Assembly: GCA_910583965.1 (NCBI GenBank)
Contig: CAJUAE010000086.1
Location: 1-15,120 of the forward strand
Direction: 5' to 3'
DNA: 15,120 bases
Source: an uncultured Lachnospiraceae bacterium
GTDB lineage: Bacteria > Bacillota > Clostridia > Lachnospirales > Lachnospiraceae
Shown: positions 7,772 through 15,072 of the stretch, one piece after another
How positions within the stretch are numbered: the first letter of the stretch is position 1
Layout: the number at the start of each line of letters is the position of its first letter
The notes under the pieces: model-generated
What the model was told of the DNA's origin: nothing
Databases searched by the model: none
The model's input: the letters and a program-made list of their open reading frames with translations, nothing else
Made by a program: the position numbers and the translations under genes

Positions 7772-7911
7772 TTAACTGATATCTTATCATAAGTTTTGTG
7801 CAATAGAAACAATTTGAACGAATTTAATTCTTACAGAAATTGTTTTCGGCACATTGTCTAAAAAATTCCATATTGCATAGGAAAGATTACTTTTTGGGTG
7901 CCCGTGTGCAT

Positions 7912-7946
7912 AAAAAAACCGTTTCCTAAAACAACAGAAACGGTTT
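7912..7946 (-). terminator. Intrinsic terminator of the degV-epimerase operon
   Basis: On the minus strand AAACCGTTTC (7946-7937) and GAAACGGTTT (7925-7916) form a perfect ten-base stem with an 11-base loop. A run of T follows (AAAAAAA at 7912-7918 on the plus strand). It begins about 17 bases after the epimerase stop codon. This is the clearest terminator in the window and separates the epimerase operon from the chemoreceptor. Confidence 0.9.
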
Positions 7947-7962
7947 CTATCTTTATCGTTTT

Positions 7963-8838
7963 TTAAATAGTAATTGTATATTCGGCATAAAATACTTCTG
8001 ATGGCGCAAGACGATTTCCCCACTCGCGCTCGGACAACTCTCCCTGAAAATCCGCTCTGTCGCATCTGCCATACCATGGCTCAATGCAGATAAAAGGCGC
8101 ATTTTTCTTTGCAGGAGACCACACGCCAAAAAGCGGCGCATCAAAGCTCACTGTCAGATAAGGCTGTCCCTCTTTGTCGCAAAGGGATACTTTGTGTGCC
8201 TGATTGTGTTCAATAATTAGTGCATCCTCATTAAAAAGATCTGCTGTGATATCCATCATTCCATCTTTTAGAGCAAACTCTTTTGTGTGCGATACTAATG
8301 TTCCCTTATCACAAATAATAGCAGACATTATCTTATCTTTGGCATCAAACAATAACTTACACTCTGTCTGTGCTTCTTTTTTATCTATGGGACATAAAAA
8401 TGCAGGGTGTCCACCAATACTAAAATACATCTCCTTGTTATCACAATTTATCACCTTCCAGGAAACAATAAGATGATTTTCCTGAAGTTTATAACCAAGT
8501 TCTAGCGCAAAGTCAAATGGATATTTGGTTTTTGTTTCCTCATTGGATTGCAGTCCAAAAATCAATTCATCCTCTGTCTGTCGCAAAAGTGAAAACTCCA
8601 TATCCCTAGCAAATCCATGCTGAGACATTGGATATTCCTTGTTATCATAGCGATAGCAACCATTATTTAGACTCCCAACAATTGGAAATAGCACTGGAGA
8701 AGTCCGCTTCCAATATACAGGATTTGCATCCCACATATATTCTACATTAGATGCTAATTTTTTAAGTGATTTTAACTCTGCACCAAAAGAATCCACACAG
8801 ATTCCAATCTGTGCATTCTCTAAATTGTATACTGCCAT
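7963..8838 (-). CDS. Aldose 1-epimerase family protein (LacX-like)
   Basis: A 291-residue cytosolic protein of the galactose mutarotase superfamily, LacX-like branch. Such proteins interconvert alpha and beta anomers of hexoses or sugar phosphates. Features seen: GAELKSL near residue 19, YWKRTSPVLFPIVGSL (42-57), His74 in MSQHGFARD, His144 in IGGHPAF and Glu253 in CIEPWYG, which correspond by position to the two histidines and the acid used by mutarotases. The start has an AGAGGAGAGG ribosome binding site. The gene follows degV by 23 bases and ends in a strong terminator, so it is the second gene of that operon. A role with galactose released by the nearby alpha-galactosidase is attractive, but the substrate is not defined by sequence. 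Confidence 0.88.
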   Translation of the reverse strand: MAVYNLENAQIGICVDSFGAELKSLKKLASNVEYMWDANPVYWKRTSPVLFPIVGSLNNGCYRYDNKEYPMSQHGFARDMEFSLLRQTEDELIFGLQSNEETKTKYPFDFALELGYKLQENHLIVSWKVINCDNKEMYFSIGGHPAFLCPIDKKEAQTECKLLFDAKDKIMSAIICDKGTLVSHTKEFALKDGMMDITADLFNEDALIIEHNQAHKVSLCDKEGQPYLTVSFDAPLFGVWSPAKKNAPFICIEPWYGRCDRADFQGELSEREWGNRLAPSEVFYAEYTITI

Positions 8839-8861
8839 ATCCTCTCCTCTTTCTCAGTCTC

Positions 8862-9761
8862 TTACATGCCTTTTTTAATCACGCCAAATCCCAATGGATA
8901 GGGGCCTGTATGGACGCTGATTGTCGCTCCAATTTGATATTTAGACAACTCTGCATCTGCGATCACATACCCTTTTGCATTGAGATAATGAACTGCACCT
9001 TTGCGAAATTCCTCTGCCTCTGCAATATCGTATCCATACCCTACACAGATGCTATAAGTTTCCGGTTTTGCATGAACTTCTTGAAGATACTGCCACAATA
9101 GCTCATATACTTTCTCAAGGGATTTCTTGCGGCTTCTTGCCAGCCCAGACGGAAAAATTTCTCCCTCCTTAAGCGTAATTAATGGTCGGATTCCCAACAT
9201 AGAACCCGCAATTCCTGCCAGCTTGCCAATGCGCCCACCATGTTTAAGATAATCAATATTTCCCACTGTAAAAAAGATGCGTCCAGTACTTTTAATCGAC
9301 TCAAGTCTCTCAATCACTGTCTCATATGGAAGCTGCGCCTCATACATCTTAATTGCCTCAAGTACAAAAATTCCCTGAAGTACAGTATTGATTGTAGAAT
9401 CTAATACTGTTATCTGTGCATCCGGCACACTCTCCAAAATTATTTCTTTTGCATTCATAGCGGATTGATAAGAACCACTAAATTTTGTTGTGATACAAAT
9501 ACAAATAATTGCCTTTCCTTCCTCGACAATCGGCTGAAAAACATCCACATAATCCTGTACAGAAGGCATGGACGACTTAGGAAACATCGTAGGATTCGCC
9601 ACCATCTGTTCATAAAAATCCCGAATAGGAATTTCCGCAATTTCTTTCTGATATGTCTCACTGTCAAAAGATACATAAAAGGGAACTACATCGACTTGTT
9701 TCTCCATACATAGTTCGGGCGGCAAATCGCAAGAGCCATCTGTTACTATCTTGTAATCCAT
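8862..9761 (-). CDS. DegV family fatty-acid-binding protein
   Basis: A 299-residue cytosolic protein of the DegV family, whose members bind long-chain fatty acids and in some bacteria serve the fatty acid kinase system. The N-terminus YKIVTDGSCDLPPEL is the family hallmark, followed by FPKSSMPSVQDY (60-71), TTKFSGSYQSA (91-101), the VLDST segment and HGGRIGKLAG (about 175-184). Full length for the family. The ribosome binding site is weak (GATGAGG), but the start fits the alignment with family N-termini. It heads an operon with the LacX-like epimerase and has its own promoter. Many clostridia carry several degV copies, so the specific lipid and partner kinase remain open; no kinase gene is in view. 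Confidence 0.93.
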   Translation of the reverse strand: MDYKIVTDGSCDLPPELCMEKQVDVVPFYVSFDSETYQKEIAEIPIRDFYEQMVANPTMFPKSSMPSVQDYVDVFQPIVEEGKAIICICITTKFSGSYQSAMNAKEIILESVPDAQITVLDSTINTVLQGIFVLEAIKMYEAQLPYETVIERLESIKSTGRIFFTVGNIDYLKHGGRIGKLAGIAGSMLGIRPLITLKEGEIFPSGLARSRKKSLEKVYELLWQYLQEVHAKPETYSICVGYGYDIAEAEEFRKGAVHYLNAKGYVIADAELSKYQIGATISVHTGPYPLGFGVIKKGM

Positions 9762-9801
9762 GAATAAAAACCTCTCATCTTTTATTTAACGCTGAAATTT
9801 T

Positions 9802-9822
9802 ACACCGTACTCTATACGGCGT
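9802..9822. other. Hairpin in the degV leader
   Basis: ACACCGTA (9802-9809) and TACGGCGT (9815-9822) pair at seven of eight positions around a five-base loop. On the plus strand T-residues follow, but no plus-strand gene ends here. On the minus strand it falls within the predicted 5' leader of degV. It may be a leader structure or a terminator facing the opposite way. Confidence 0.35.
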
Positions 9823-9851
9823 TTTTATTACCACGTTATGTAGATATCGAA

Positions 9852-9887
9852 ATTATATCACGTATTCCCTCCATTGTCATCGACAAT
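9852..9887 (-). promoter_or_regulatory. degV operon promoter with a perfect dyad over the -35
   Basis: On the minus strand ATGACA (9880-9875) and TATAAT (9857-9852) are 17 bases apart, a strong sigma-A type promoter. A perfect inverted repeat ATTGTC-ATC-GACAAT (9873-9887) overlaps the -35 box, a typical place for a repressor operator. It starts only 15 bases past the stop of the LacI-type gene but has no T-run, so terminator function is unlikely. The binding protein is unknown. Confidence 0.6.
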
Positions 9888-9901
9888 CTGAAAACTTTTC
9901 C

Positions 9902-10915
9902 CTATATTTTGGGATAGGTTGCTATTGTTGTAAATGAAATGTCCATTGTCGGGCATTTAACCCGATCAATCACAGATTTCACCAGACGTTTCCCCATCTC
10001 CTCAATCCGCACATCCACCGTGATAATATCATTTTTAAAAAAATCTGCCTCCAACGTATTGTTAAATCCTGTAATCACCAATCTTCTGGCTGCCTGCGGA
10101 TCACGCTGCAAAAGTGCAAGAGCAACGTTCTTTGCCACATCATCATCCTCACAAACCACCGCGTCTGGAATATAAGGAATCCTCTTAATAACTTCTTCCA
10201 CCATAGCATAACTAAAACTGAAACTATTGGCAGGACGTGTATATTGAAGTCTCTCGTCCAACTGGATGTTGTTCTGATTGCATGCATTCAAAAATCCCAG
10301 ATACCGCGCTTGAATCATGCGCGATCCTTCTGCAAATCCAATATATGCAAAGCGAGTACAACCTTTTTGTCTAATCACATATTCGGTCAATATACTCATA
10401 GAATAAAATCCTTCCACATTGATGACATCACCAAGACGAATATACTCGCGCGCATTGACAGGACTGTTAAAAAAGGTCATTGGTAGTTTTTTTCGCCCAA
10501 TTCCTTTCACAAATTTTGCCGGAAAAACGCTTAGAAAAATAATTCCTTTTACATCATCTGCAATTAGTCTGCCTGTATCCTCACCATCTTTATCCCGCTC
10601 ATCCACCACATGCAACTGCATACGATATCCCTCGTCGTTCACCGCATTGCTAATCCCTGCCAGCGCCCTTGTCCAAAATGCGGACTGCATGTGATTAAAT
10701 AGTACCAGAATCGTCCCTGTGTTTGCTCTGCGGTAAGTCGATTTCACTTCCTCCACAAGACTTTCATCCAATTTCGTATACCCCATCTGCCACGCTTTCT
10801 GTACAACAGCATGTCTCGTCTGTGGAGAAACTAATCCGCCATTAAGTGCCTTTGCAACAGTATTGCGACTCAGCCCCATCTCAGCCGCAATATCCTGTAT
10901 CGTTACCTTCTTCAT
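9902..10915 (-). CDS. LacI-family transcriptional regulator, second copy
   Basis: A 337-residue regulator with a LacI HTH at residues 3-47 (VTIQDIAAEMGLSRNTVAKA, then NGGLVSPQTRHAVVQKAWQMGY) and a periplasmic-binding-like effector domain. Recognisable strands are TILVLFN, GIIFLSVFP, FAYIGFAEGS, PDAVVCEDDDVAKNVA and RLVITGFNNT. It is clearly distinct from the LacI-type protein of the GH36 operon. It appears monocistronic, with its own strong promoter carrying a dyad over the -10, which suggests autoregulation. The ribosome binding site is mediocre (AGGA about ten bases from ATG). Targets are unknown; the downstream degV and epimerase genes have their own promoter with a different dyad. Confidence 0.92.
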   Translation of the reverse strand: MKKVTIQDIAAEMGLSRNTVAKALNGGLVSPQTRHAVVQKAWQMGYTKLDESLVEEVKSTYRRANTGTILVLFNHMQSAFWTRALAGISNAVNDEGYRMQLHVVDERDKDGEDTGRLIADDVKGIIFLSVFPAKFVKGIGRKKLPMTFFNSPVNAREYIRLGDVINVEGFYSMSILTEYVIRQKGCTRFAYIGFAEGSRMIQARYLGFLNACNQNNIQLDERLQYTRPANSFSFSYAMVEEVIKRIPYIPDAVVCEDDDVAKNVALALLQRDPQAARRLVITGFNNTLEADFFKNDIITVDVRIEEMGKRLVKSVIDRVKCPTMDISFTTIATYPKI

Positions 10916-10997
10916 CTGTAGAATCCTGCCCCTTTCCAGTCATCGTATCAGACTTTAAGTTATAATTTGTTGATTTTCATATACTGTTTCTACAATT

Positions 10998-11035
10998 CTA
11001 TACAATAGTATAGTTTATGCTTAATCAAATGTCAA
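10998..11035 (-). promoter_or_regulatory. Promoter and candidate operator of the second LacI-type gene
   Basis: On the minus strand TTGACA (11035-11030), a 17-base spacer and TATACT (11012-11007) form a near-perfect promoter. A perfect inverted repeat CTATAC-AATA-GTATAG (10998-11013) covers the -10 box. That arrangement is typical of an autoregulated repressor gene. The leader is about 85 bases long and shows no clear structure. Confidence 0.7.
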
Positions 11036-11083
11036 ATTCATTGTTACTATTCCTAGCATGGAACTGTTCATAGGTTATTATGG

Positions 11084-11105
11084 AAAATTTTGCCTCGCAA
11101 AAATC
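11084..11105 (-). terminator. Possible terminator after the Nudix hydrolase gene
   Basis: ATTTTGC (11087-11093) and GCAAAAAT (11097-11104) can form a short stem with a three-base loop. On the minus strand the second arm is followed by a few more T residues. It lies about 65 bases after the Nudix stop codon and before the next gene's promoter. The stem is AT-rich and short, so support is weak. Confidence 0.35.
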
Positions 11106-11167
11106 GCCTTCATCTCTAAATTGTGTGTTTATAAAATGTGCATTCCTAACCCATCAAAAGTAATAAT

Positions 11168-11782
11168 TTATTCATCTAAAAACGCAAATGGTGCACTCTG
11201 CTCTGCATGCAAAAAATTTATTAGTAGATAAGCTGCCCTAATCGAAACTTTTTCCTCCTTCAAAATACGTTTCGCCTCACACTTATCCACAATCATAGCT
11301 TGTATCGATTCCGTATCTTCCATTTCCTTGCGGTTAATGATACCACTTGCATACCCAAAAACTGCATTGCAGCTCTCATCTGTAAACCCGGCTCCCATAA
11401 AAAAAGAACGTCTGTAGGCGGCATCGCCTCCCGTATAAACCTCAAAAGAAAGTCCTGTCTCCTCTTTCATCTCTCGTATAGCTGCCATGTCAGGCGTCTC
11501 CCCTGCATCAATCAGTCCTGCTGGAAGCTCATACAAATAGTCTCCCAAAGGATAGCGATACTGTCGAATTAGAACAATTTTTTCTGGATCTTCCTTTAAA
11601 ATCGGATAAATCACAACCCCTTCTGCTGCGCTGTCCCCTGTCAACAATTTAATTTCCTCTGCCTTTCTGCGTGATACAAAAAAATAATCAAACGGGCGAC
11701 CACTGTCTGTCAGGGCATCCAGTTTAAACAGATTGAGAAACTTATTGTCAGATAATTTGTAGATATTGGTGTATTTTTTCAT
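11168..11782 (-). CDS. Nudix hydrolase, ADP-ribose pyrophosphatase type
   Basis: A 204-residue cytosolic hydrolase. The Nudix box GX5EX7REUXEEXGU is fully matched at residues 89-111 (G89, E95, R103-E104, E107-E108, G110). The preceding VLIRQYRYPLGDYLYELPAG is characteristic of ADP-ribose and related nucleotide-sugar pyrophosphatases, which split ADP-ribose into AMP and ribose 5-phosphate with a divalent metal. The start has an excellent ribosome binding site (TAGGAGGT). It diverges from the HD-GYP gene with only 70 bases between the start codons, so their promoters must overlap; I did not find a convincing promoter for this one. The exact nucleotide substrate is not fixed by the motif. Confidence 0.92.
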   Translation of the reverse strand: MKKYTNIYKLSDNKFLNLFKLDALTDSGRPFDYFFVSRRKAEEIKLLTGDSAAEGVVIYPILKEDPEKIVLIRQYRYPLGDYLYELPAGLIDAGETPDMAAIREMKEETGLSFEVYTGGDAAYRRSFFMGAGFTDESCNAVFGYASGIINRKEMEDTESIQAMIVDKCEAKRILKEEKVSIRAAYLLINFLHAEQSAPFAFLDE

Positions 11783-11800
11783 GTAATTACCTCCTAATAT

Positions 11801-11829
11801 TTGACTTTTTTTCTATGAACGGCTAAAAT
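11801..11829 (+). promoter_or_regulatory. Promoter of the HD-GYP gene
   Basis: TTGACT (11801-11806) and TAAAAT (11824-11829) are 17 bases apart. The predicted transcription start is around 11836, which leaves a leader of only about 16 bases, just enough for the GAAAGGGGGG ribosome binding site. A riboswitch in the leader is therefore excluded. Confidence 0.7.
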
Positions 11830-11852
11830 AAAATTAGAAAGGGGGGCGGTTT

Positions 11853-13028
11853 ATGAAACAAATCCCCATTGCAGAACTTATACCTGGCATGGTGACTGCT
11901 GAGGATATTCTAATCCACAATCAAAAAACTCTCATTCCAAAAGGTGTAGTTCTCACAGAAAATATTATATCACGACTGGAAGGATATTCCATATATTATG
12001 CCAATATAGAAGATAATTTGAAGAATGATTTTCTTCAGGGACTTTCTTCTCCTATGGTCGCCGTAAATCAAAACGCCTTTACTGCAGATTTCCCTTTGGC
12101 ACCCCTAGATAATCAATCCAACAAGGAAAGGATCCGAGAGAGCAAACAGTTTCAGCATTTTTCCCAAGATTTTGAACGGTGCGCCGAACACTATCAAAAT
12201 AACCTTATGAAATCACTATACCGCAATGAGCCATTTCACGCAAACGACTTATTAAAAGAAACAATGGCACTTTTATATCAAGATGAGAAGGAAGTTAGTG
12301 TTTTTGATATGTTATTAAATATGCACAATATCAAAGATTCTGTCTATGCGCATTGTATCGACGTTGCTCTGATTGCAAATGTCCTTGCGCGCTGGCTGCA
12401 TTTCTCGAAAGCCGACCAAATGATGGCGGCAGCCTGCGGACTGTTTCATGACATTGGCAAATTTATACTCCCTAATGGAATCCTGCGCAAGCCCGGAAAA
12501 CTAACACCAGATGAGTTTGAGATTATCAAGACACACACAATAGAAGGGTATCATCTACTAGGAAAATACCACAATATTCCTGAAGCAGTTAAAAATACAG
12601 CACTAATGCACCATGAAAAATGTGATGGAAGTGGATATCCTTATGGTCTAGCAGGTGATGAGATTGACCGTTTTTCTAAGATTGTTACAATTGCAGATAT
12701 CTTTGATGCTATGACAAGCGAGCGGGTATATCACACAGCAATGTGCCCTTTTGCTGTGATCAAGTACTTTGAAGATGATGGAATCCAAAAATATGATATG
12801 AAATATATCCTTACATTCCTTGAAAATGTGTCAAACTCCTATCTCAATCACAGAGTCACACTTAGCAATGGTATGGAAGGAAATGTTATCTTTATCAATC
12901 CAGATCACTATTCCAGACCTGTTATCTGCACAGAGAACAACGAAATTCTCGATTTACAGCAAAACTATTATCACAGTATTTTGCAACTTTCCAATCGAAA
13001 AGATATTTCCATCGAGACAATTATATAA
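11853..13028 (+). CDS. HD-GYP domain protein, probable cyclic-di-GMP phosphodiesterase
   Basis: A 391-residue soluble protein without membrane segments. The HD-GYP domain covers about residues 145-300: His199-Asp200 in LFHDIGKF with Lys203, His228 in KTHTIEGYH, HHEKCDGSGYP (253-263) and the IADIFDAMTS segment with Asp282 and Asp285. All hallmark metal-binding and GYP residues are present, so hydrolysis of cyclic di-GMP is likely. The N-terminal 50 residues (IPIAELIPGMVTAEDI, then TLIPKGVVLTENIISRL) are the small domain often found before HD-GYP. A C-terminal tail of about 90 residues has no motif I know. It is transcribed alone and divergently from the Nudix gene. It may link to motility control, but no chemotaxis gene is adjacent here. 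Confidence 0.93.
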   Translation: MKQIPIAELIPGMVTAEDILIHNQKTLIPKGVVLTENIISRLEGYSIYYANIEDNLKNDFLQGLSSPMVAVNQNAFTADFPLAPLDNQSNKERIRESKQFQHFSQDFERCAEHYQNNLMKSLYRNEPFHANDLLKETMALLYQDEKEVSVFDMLLNMHNIKDSVYAHCIDVALIANVLARWLHFSKADQMMAAACGLFHDIGKFILPNGILRKPGKLTPDEFEIIKTHTIEGYHLLGKYHNIPEAVKNTALMHHEKCDGSGYPYGLAGDEIDRFSKIVTIADIFDAMTSERVYHTAMCPFAVIKYFEDDGIQKYDMKYILTFLENVSNSYLNHRVTLSNGMEGNVIFINPDHYSRPVICTENNEILDLQQNYYHSILQLSNRKDISIETII

Positions 13029-13040
13029 TGTTACGTAACA
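13029..13040. other. Perfect 12-base palindrome right after the HD-GYP stop codon
   Basis: TGTTACGTAACA is self-complementary without a spacer and begins at the base after TAA. It is followed 20 bases later by the terminator hairpin. Without a loop it is more like a protein-binding site than an RNA hairpin, but its position argues against promoter control. Confidence 0.3.
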
Positions 13041-13059
13041 GTTCAGCCATGCAAAATTG

Positions 13060-13119
13060 AATATACAAAATGTTATTGAACATCTGTTCATATAAGGCAT
13101 TTTGTATATTTGATTTTTT
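13060..13119 (+). terminator. Terminator between HD-GYP and GNAT genes, probably bidirectional
   Basis: AATATACAAAATG (13060-13072) and CATTTTGTATATT (13098-13110) form a perfect 13-base stem. The loop contains a second perfect stem, TGAACA-TC-TGTTCA (13077-13090). TGATTTTTTC follows on the plus strand, as expected for termination of the HD-GYP transcript. On the minus strand CAATTTTGC follows, so it may also serve the convergent acetyltransferase operon. Confidence 0.85.
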
Positions 13120-13214
13120 CGGGCACCCAAAATGAAATAAGTTGTTGGGAATAGTCGCGATAAATTATTAAATTTTATCATTTGTATGCAACTTAATTTT
13201 CCTACCATTTTTGT

Positions 13215-13943
13215 CTAGTTCGCAGTGTACTCATACTGCAAATATTCCTTCTCTACCGTCAATCCGTCGAAATTATGCAGCAACACTTTTCCATGTTGTT
13301 CAAATCCCAGCCGCTCACACAGACGAATAGAAGGCTTGTTATCCTTGTCAACAAAAGAACAGTATGTCTTCTGTTCCAACTCTGTAATTCCATAAGAAAG
13401 TATAGCACTGCACGCCTCATACGCAAAACCTTTATGTTGGTATGCTACTCCCAACATAAATCCCAGCTCTAATCCGCTAAATCCCTCCTTGTATTCCAGG
13501 CCAGCCCTTCCTACAACCTTTCCATTTTCCTTGCTTTCAATCACCCACATACCATAGCCATAAAATCCATAAATATTCTTAATATACTCTTTGGTATAGA
13601 TAATCTCCTGTTCTGGCTCCGCAAAAAGCGGCTCCATAAACTGTGTGATACTTGCATCACGATAAAGCTCATACAACTGCGGCACATCCGCAACTGTTAT
13701 CTCACGAATCCGCAAGCGCGGTGTCTCTGTAATATCCCACGGAATCCCCTTTACGCGCCTGTACACTCTGTCAAGATACTGCGCGTCAATATCACTCAAC
13801 TTCTCAACACAGTAAGCACCACTTGGAAAATGTTGCTCCCGATTCTTTTCATTGAGCCAAACAACATAGGGAATCTGATTGACAGCATAATACTGAGCAG
13901 CTTTAGCGTCCTCTGTAATTATGACTTTATGCTCTGTTTCCAT
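13215..13943 (-). CDS. GNAT family N-acetyltransferase with an extra N-terminal domain
   Basis: I choose ATG 13943 (242 residues). It is preceded by GAGGAA nine bases upstream, placed over the stop codon of the upstream regulator gene. The ATG at 13991 would overlap that gene and lacks a well-placed ribosome binding site. The GNAT fold covers about residues 76-225: LRIREITVADVPQLYELYRD, MWVIESKENGKVVGRAGLE, the acetyl-CoA loop motif QHKGFAYEA (169-177) and NKPSIRLCERLGF. The first 75 residues (KVIITEDAKAAQYYAVNQIP, then YCVEKLSDIDAQYLDRVYRR) are an additional module seen before some clostridial GNAT domains and possibly a HAD-like remnant. The acceptor substrate is unknown. It is the second gene of an operon with an XRE-type regulator. 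Confidence 0.85.
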   Translation of the reverse strand: METEHKVIITEDAKAAQYYAVNQIPYVVWLNEKNREQHFPSGAYCVEKLSDIDAQYLDRVYRRVKGIPWDITETPRLRIREITVADVPQLYELYRDASITQFMEPLFAEPEQEIIYTKEYIKNIYGFYGYGMWVIESKENGKVVGRAGLEYKEGFSGLELGFMLGVAYQHKGFAYEACSAILSYGITELEQKTYCSFVDKDNKPSIRLCERLGFEQHGKVLLHNFDGLTVEKEYLQYEYTAN

Positions 13944-13956
13944 ATGCTTTGTTTCC

Positions 13957-14286
13957 TCATTTATAAAATGACTGTTCTCTTTGCTGCTCATATGCTTTTA
14001 GACGGCGGCTCTCCTGATTATTCTCATCCCATTGGAGCAGCCATACCTCATCCTGTTTTGGCAGCAGTAAATCTTCCATATGCACCCCTAAAATAGAACT
14101 TAGCATATACAGATTATCCAGAGATGGCATTGTGCGACCTCGCATCCACCTGTAAATTGGCTGCGGGCAAGACAAATTCAACAATTTCTGAATTTCTCGC
14201 ACCGTATAACCACACTTCTTTATATTATTTTTCAATATCTGTCCTGTCATTATCATATCAAGAGAAGAAAAAATCTTATCACTCAT
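13957..14286 (-). CDS. XRE-family HTH transcriptional regulator
   Basis: A 109-residue DNA-binding protein. Residues about 17-75 form a Cro/CI-type HTH (GYTVREIQKLLNLSCPQPIY, then RWMRGRTMPSLDNLYMLSSI, then LGVHMEDLLLP). The C-terminal 30 residues are charged and have no recognised domain. The ribosome binding site GGGAGG lies ten bases before ATG. Its TGA stop overlaps the ribosome binding site of the GNAT gene, so the two genes are tightly co-transcribed and probably translationally linked. A dyad over the -35 of its promoter suggests autoregulation. The signal it responds to is not evident. Confidence 0.9.
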   Translation of the reverse strand: MSDKIFSSLDMIMTGQILKNNIKKCGYTVREIQKLLNLSCPQPIYRWMRGRTMPSLDNLYMLSSILGVHMEDLLLPKQDEVWLLQWDENNQESRRLKAYEQQREQSFYK

Positions 14287-14330
14287 ATGTTTGCATCCTC
14301 CCTATTGTATTTTAATTTTATAATACTATT

Positions 14331-14376
14331 ATCATACCTGTATTTTTCTTAAATGTCATTGGATGTCTTGTCCAAT
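14331..14376 (-). promoter_or_regulatory. Promoter and candidate operator of the XRE-GNAT operon
   Basis: On the minus strand ATGACA (14359-14354) and TATGAT (14336-14331) are 17 bases apart. The inverted repeat ATTGGA-TGTCTTG-TCCAAT (14358-14376) touches the upstream side of the -35. It sits 12 bases after the NYN gene stop codon, but with no T-run it is not a terminator. Binding by the XRE protein itself is the natural guess. Confidence 0.55.
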
Positions 14377-14387
14377 TTCAATATTCA

Positions 14388-15026
14388 TTAAGATTTCTGC
14401 TTCTCCTTTAAGAGAACTTTCAATTTTTTATAGATCGCACTGCTTTTCTGACTGTCCCGAAACTCTTTGCTAAGACCATTATTAATTGCTACTTTTGTCT
14501 TGTAACTATTAAATATTTCAAGTATTTTATCTGAGTATTCCTCCTCTGTGAGATACTGCAAAAGTTCTTCCTTTGTCGCTTTATTTGTGTCAGAAACCTT
14601 GGATTTGCTTTTTGCTTTCGCTTTTGGTTCTTCTGTGAGCACTACCATGTTCGGATCTTTCTCATTCTCTGCAAAATTAATAATCCTTTTCACATTGATA
14701 TCGCGCTGCGCCCAGAAATCAACCAGGTGGTTGAAACCCGTATCCCGCGATACAATATAAAAATAATTCTCTGTCTCCTCACCTTTTGCAATCATATATC
14801 CCAGATACGATGCCAACTGAAAATCCAGTGAATTTTTTGCGCCAGTTCCTGCCTTATAAGATTCTAATTTTGCTTTCTGCGTTACAATTTTCTCCACCAA
14901 CTCCAAAGAAAAAGTCTTGCTTTGTTCTGTGTACATCACACAGATAATATCATTTTCACCCAAATTTTCTATCCCAATAAAACCATCTGCATGAACATTT
15001 TCGTAGTCAATAAAATAATAGTTCAT
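14388..15026 (-). CDS. NYN/PIN-like domain protein, putative RNase
   Basis: I choose ATG 15026 (212 residues), because the protein then begins MNYYFIDYENV, the expected start of this fold, and AGAGGA lies 12 bases upstream. A GTG at 15047 would add seven residues but lacks a ribosome binding site. Residues 1-130 resemble NYN/PIN-like nucleases: acidic Asp7 and Glu9 in IDYENV, Asp68 in NSLDFQLASYLGYMI and Asp95 in SRDTGFNHLVDFW would form the metal site. A Lys/Ser/Ala-rich linker (about 133-150) leads to a basic helical tail that may bind nucleic acid. It appears monocistronic with its own promoter. No toxin-antitoxin partner or defence gene is adjacent, so its role is open. Confidence 0.8.
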   Translation of the reverse strand: MNYYFIDYENVHADGFIGIENLGENDIICVMYTEQSKTFSLELVEKIVTQKAKLESYKAGTGAKNSLDFQLASYLGYMIAKGEETENYFYIVSRDTGFNHLVDFWAQRDINVKRIINFAENEKDPNMVVLTEEPKAKAKSKSKVSDTNKATKEELLQYLTEEEYSDKILEIFNSYKTKVAINNGLSKEFRDSQKSSAIYKKLKVLLKEKQKS

Positions 15027-15072
15027 ATTTCTGCGTATTCCTCTCACTTTCTACTATCTAATTCTATGAATT

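Noticed and set aside
7800..7860. Flagellar sigma factor promoter for the chemoreceptor
   Set aside because: The minus strand has GCCGAAAAC but no matching TAAA element at the right distance; a weak sigma-A type promoter closer to the gene fits better.
11830..11852. Cyclic-di-GMP riboswitch in front of the HD-GYP gene
   Set aside because: The predicted leader is only about 16 bases long; there is no room for an aptamer.
13944..13991. Longer GNAT protein starting at 13991
   Set aside because: It would overlap the upstream regulator gene by 35 bases and has no well-spaced ribosome binding site, while ATG 13943 has GAGGAA nine bases upstream.
15027..15047. GTG start at 15047 for the NYN-domain gene
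   Set aside because: It has no ribosome binding site, and the fold normally begins at MNYYFIDYENV.
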